From assembly GCA_026995955.1 (NCBI GenBank), contig JALWNJ010000022.1, forward strand, positions 1 to 8,211: a stretch of 8,211 nt of DNA. Reading direction: 5' to 3'. The notes beneath the pieces are model-generated. The model was not told the origin of the DNA. It made no database searches and saw nothing but the letters and a program-made list of their open reading frames with translations. Position 1 is the stretch's first letter. Every line of letters begins with the position of its first letter. A program made the translations under genes and the position numbers. The DNA comes from Gammaproteobacteria bacterium. GTDB taxonomy: Bacteria; Pseudomonadota; Gammaproteobacteria; J044. Shown in pieces: positions 7,017 to 8,211 of the stretch.

Positions 7017-7044
7017 AGCCGGTTCCGTTTCCTGTATTCCGGCT
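7017..7044 (+). terminator. Weak inverted repeat between the GST-like gene and yifB
   Basis: AGCCGG (7017-7022) and CCGGCT (7039-7044) are perfect inverted copies separated by 16 bases, starting five bases after the GST stop. The stem is short, the loop is long and there is no T-run, so rho-independent termination is doubtful. Position is the only supporting argument. Confidence 0.2.
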
Positions 7045-7061
7045 CATGCCGCATCCTCTCG

Positions 7062-7090
7062 GTGACAGCACTGTGGCCGCACGCTAGAAT
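7062..7090 (+). promoter_or_regulatory. Sigma70-type promoter for yifB/comM
   Basis: GTGACA (7062-7067, 5 of 6 to TTGACA) and TAGAAT (7085-7090, 5 of 6 to TATAAT) are separated by exactly 17 bp. This is the best promoter match in the window. Transcription would begin near 7097, with a short leader to AGGGA (7111-7115) and ATG 7123. It supports yifB being transcribed separately from the GST-like gene. Confidence 0.65.
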
Positions 7091-7122
7091 TCGACAATCT
7101 TCAATTGCAAAGGGAACTTGCC

Positions 7123-8211
7123 ATGTCACTTGCCATCGTGCGCAGCCGTGCCCAGGACGGCATCCACGCCCCGCCGGTCAGCGTCGAGGTCCATCTCGGC
7201 AATGGCCTGCCCAGCTTTACCCTCGTAGGCCTGCCGGAGGCGGCCGTGCGCGAGAGCCGGGAACGGGTCCGCGCGGCGCTGGTCAACGCCGGATTCGAGT
7301 TCCCCATGCGCCGCATCACGGTCAATCTGGCGCCGGCCGATCTGCCCAAGGACGGTGGCCGCTTCGATCTCCCCATTGCGCTCGGCATTCTCGCGGCCAG
7401 CGGGCAGCTACCGGCCGCGGCGCTGGAATCACGGGAGTTCCTGGGCGAACTGGCGCTCGACGGTCACCTGCGCGCCGTCCATGGTGTGCTGCCCTCGGTG
7501 TGGCAGGCCCATCGTGACGGGCACGGCTGCATCCTGCCCGCGGAGAACGGCGCCGAGGCGGCACTGGTGGACCAGGCCGATGTCCGTATCGCCAAACACC
7601 TGCTGGAGGTTTGCGCCGCCCTGCGTGGCGAGGTCGAGCTGCACGCCGCCAGCCCGACCACACCCTCGGGCAGCGATCGCGAAACGGTAGAAGAAGACCT
7701 CGCCGATGTGCGCGGCCAGCCGCTGGCCCGGCGCGCGCTGGAGATCGCCGCCGCCGGCGGCCACAACCTGCTGATGGTGGGCCCGCCCGGCACCGGCAAG
7801 ACCATGCTGGCGCGGCGCCTGCCCGGCATTCTGCCGCCGATGCGCGAGGAGGAGGCGATGGAATCGGCCATGATCTGGTCGGTGTCGAGCCAGGGATTCG
7901 ACCCCGGCCAGTGGCGGCGACGCCCCTTCCGTGACCCGCACCATACCAGCAGTGGCGTGGCCCTGGTGGGTGGTGGATCGTATCCGCGGCCCGGGGAAGT
8001 CTCGCTCGCACACCATGGCGTGCTGTTCCTGGACGAACTGACCGAGTTCGACCGGCGCGTGCTGGAGGTGCTGCGCGAACCGCTTGAGACCGGCGAGGTC
8101 AGCATCTCGCGGGCGGCGCGCCAGGCGCGTTTCCCGGCCCGCTTCCAGCTGGTGGCGGCGATGAACCCCTGTCCACAGGGCTATGATTGTGATCTCCAGG
8201 CCAACTGCCGC
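7123..8211 (+). CDS. yifB: YifB/ComM family Mg-chelatase-like AAA+ ATPase, 3' end beyond window
   Basis: The frame runs from ATG 7123, seven bases after AGGGA, to the right edge with no stop: 363 residues of a family of about 500. The N-terminus [25 protein letters not shown] is replaced here by description: residues 1-25 match the family start, followed by [12 protein letters not shown] and then [20 protein letters not shown], the ChlI-type domain (about 20-145). The AAA+ domain starts near 190 with DVRGQ, Walker A GPPGTGKT is at 220-227, RPFRDPHHT at 267-275, and Walker B VLFLDE at 300-305. Cysteines 350, 356 and 362 begin the family's cysteine-rich insert (MNPCP). The C-terminal Mg_chelatase_C domain lies outside. 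In Vibrio, ComM is a hexameric helicase that drives branch migration during natural transformation; E. coli yifB is the non-competence name. Which role applies here is not shown by the window. The family alanine or serine in RPFRxPHHT is Asp271 here, and the usual CPCG is CPQG, both small variations. Confidence 0.95.
   Translation, partial: MSLAIVRSRAQDGIHAPPVSVEVHLGNGLPSFTLVGLPEAAVRESRERVRAALVNAGFEFPMRRITVNLAPADLPKDGGRFDLPIALGILAASGQLPAAALESREFLGELALDGHLRAVHGVLPSVWQAHRDGHGCILPAENGAEAALVDQADVRIAKHLLEVCAALRGEVELHAASPTTPSGSDRETVEEDLADVRGQPLARRALEIAAAGGHNLLMVGPPGTGKTMLARRLPGILPPMREEEAMESAMIWSVSSQGFDPGQWRRRPFRDPHHTSSGVALVGGGSYPRPGEVSLAHHGVLFLDELTEFDRRVLEVLREPLETGEVSISRAARQARFPARFQLVAAMNPCPQGYDCDLQANCR

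Overview
The window is GC-rich chromosomal DNA, densely packed with genes. HrpA with its DUF3418 tail, the YifB/ComM ATPase and an LpxL-type lipid A acyltransferase point to a gammaproteobacterium. The periplasmic double rhodanese beside an orphan PhnD-like binding protein suggests a sulfur-metabolising Chromatiales-type organism; this placement is inference, with no marker gene to prove it. I see no tRNA, rRNA, CRISPR array, insertion sequence or phage gene.

Layout, left to right. The 3' end of a lipid A acyltransferase gene (+) meets, tail to tail with a 16-bp overlap, a small cupin gene (-). The cupin gene is divergent from hrpA (+), which fills almost half the window and encodes a full-length DEAH-box RNA helicase. 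A perfect 13-bp tandem duplication covers the hrpA stop codon. After a short, visibly AT-richer gap come two genes for exported proteins: a tandem-rhodanese protein whose first domain keeps the catalytic cysteine and whose second does not, and a PhnD-like solute-binding protein without permease or ATPase genes nearby. A glutathione S-transferase-like gene with its own extended -10 element follows. The window ends inside yifB/comM, which has the best sigma70-type promoter seen here (GTGACA, 17 bp, TAGAAT) and runs off the right edge.

Most genes are housekeeping and not obviously linked. The pair worth attention is the rhodanese and binding protein. Both are predicted periplasmic, on the same strand and separated by 120 bp, and that gap carries a plausible promoter and a small hairpin. 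A joint role in handling or sensing a sulfur compound or another oxyanion is possible, but the sequence alone does not show it.
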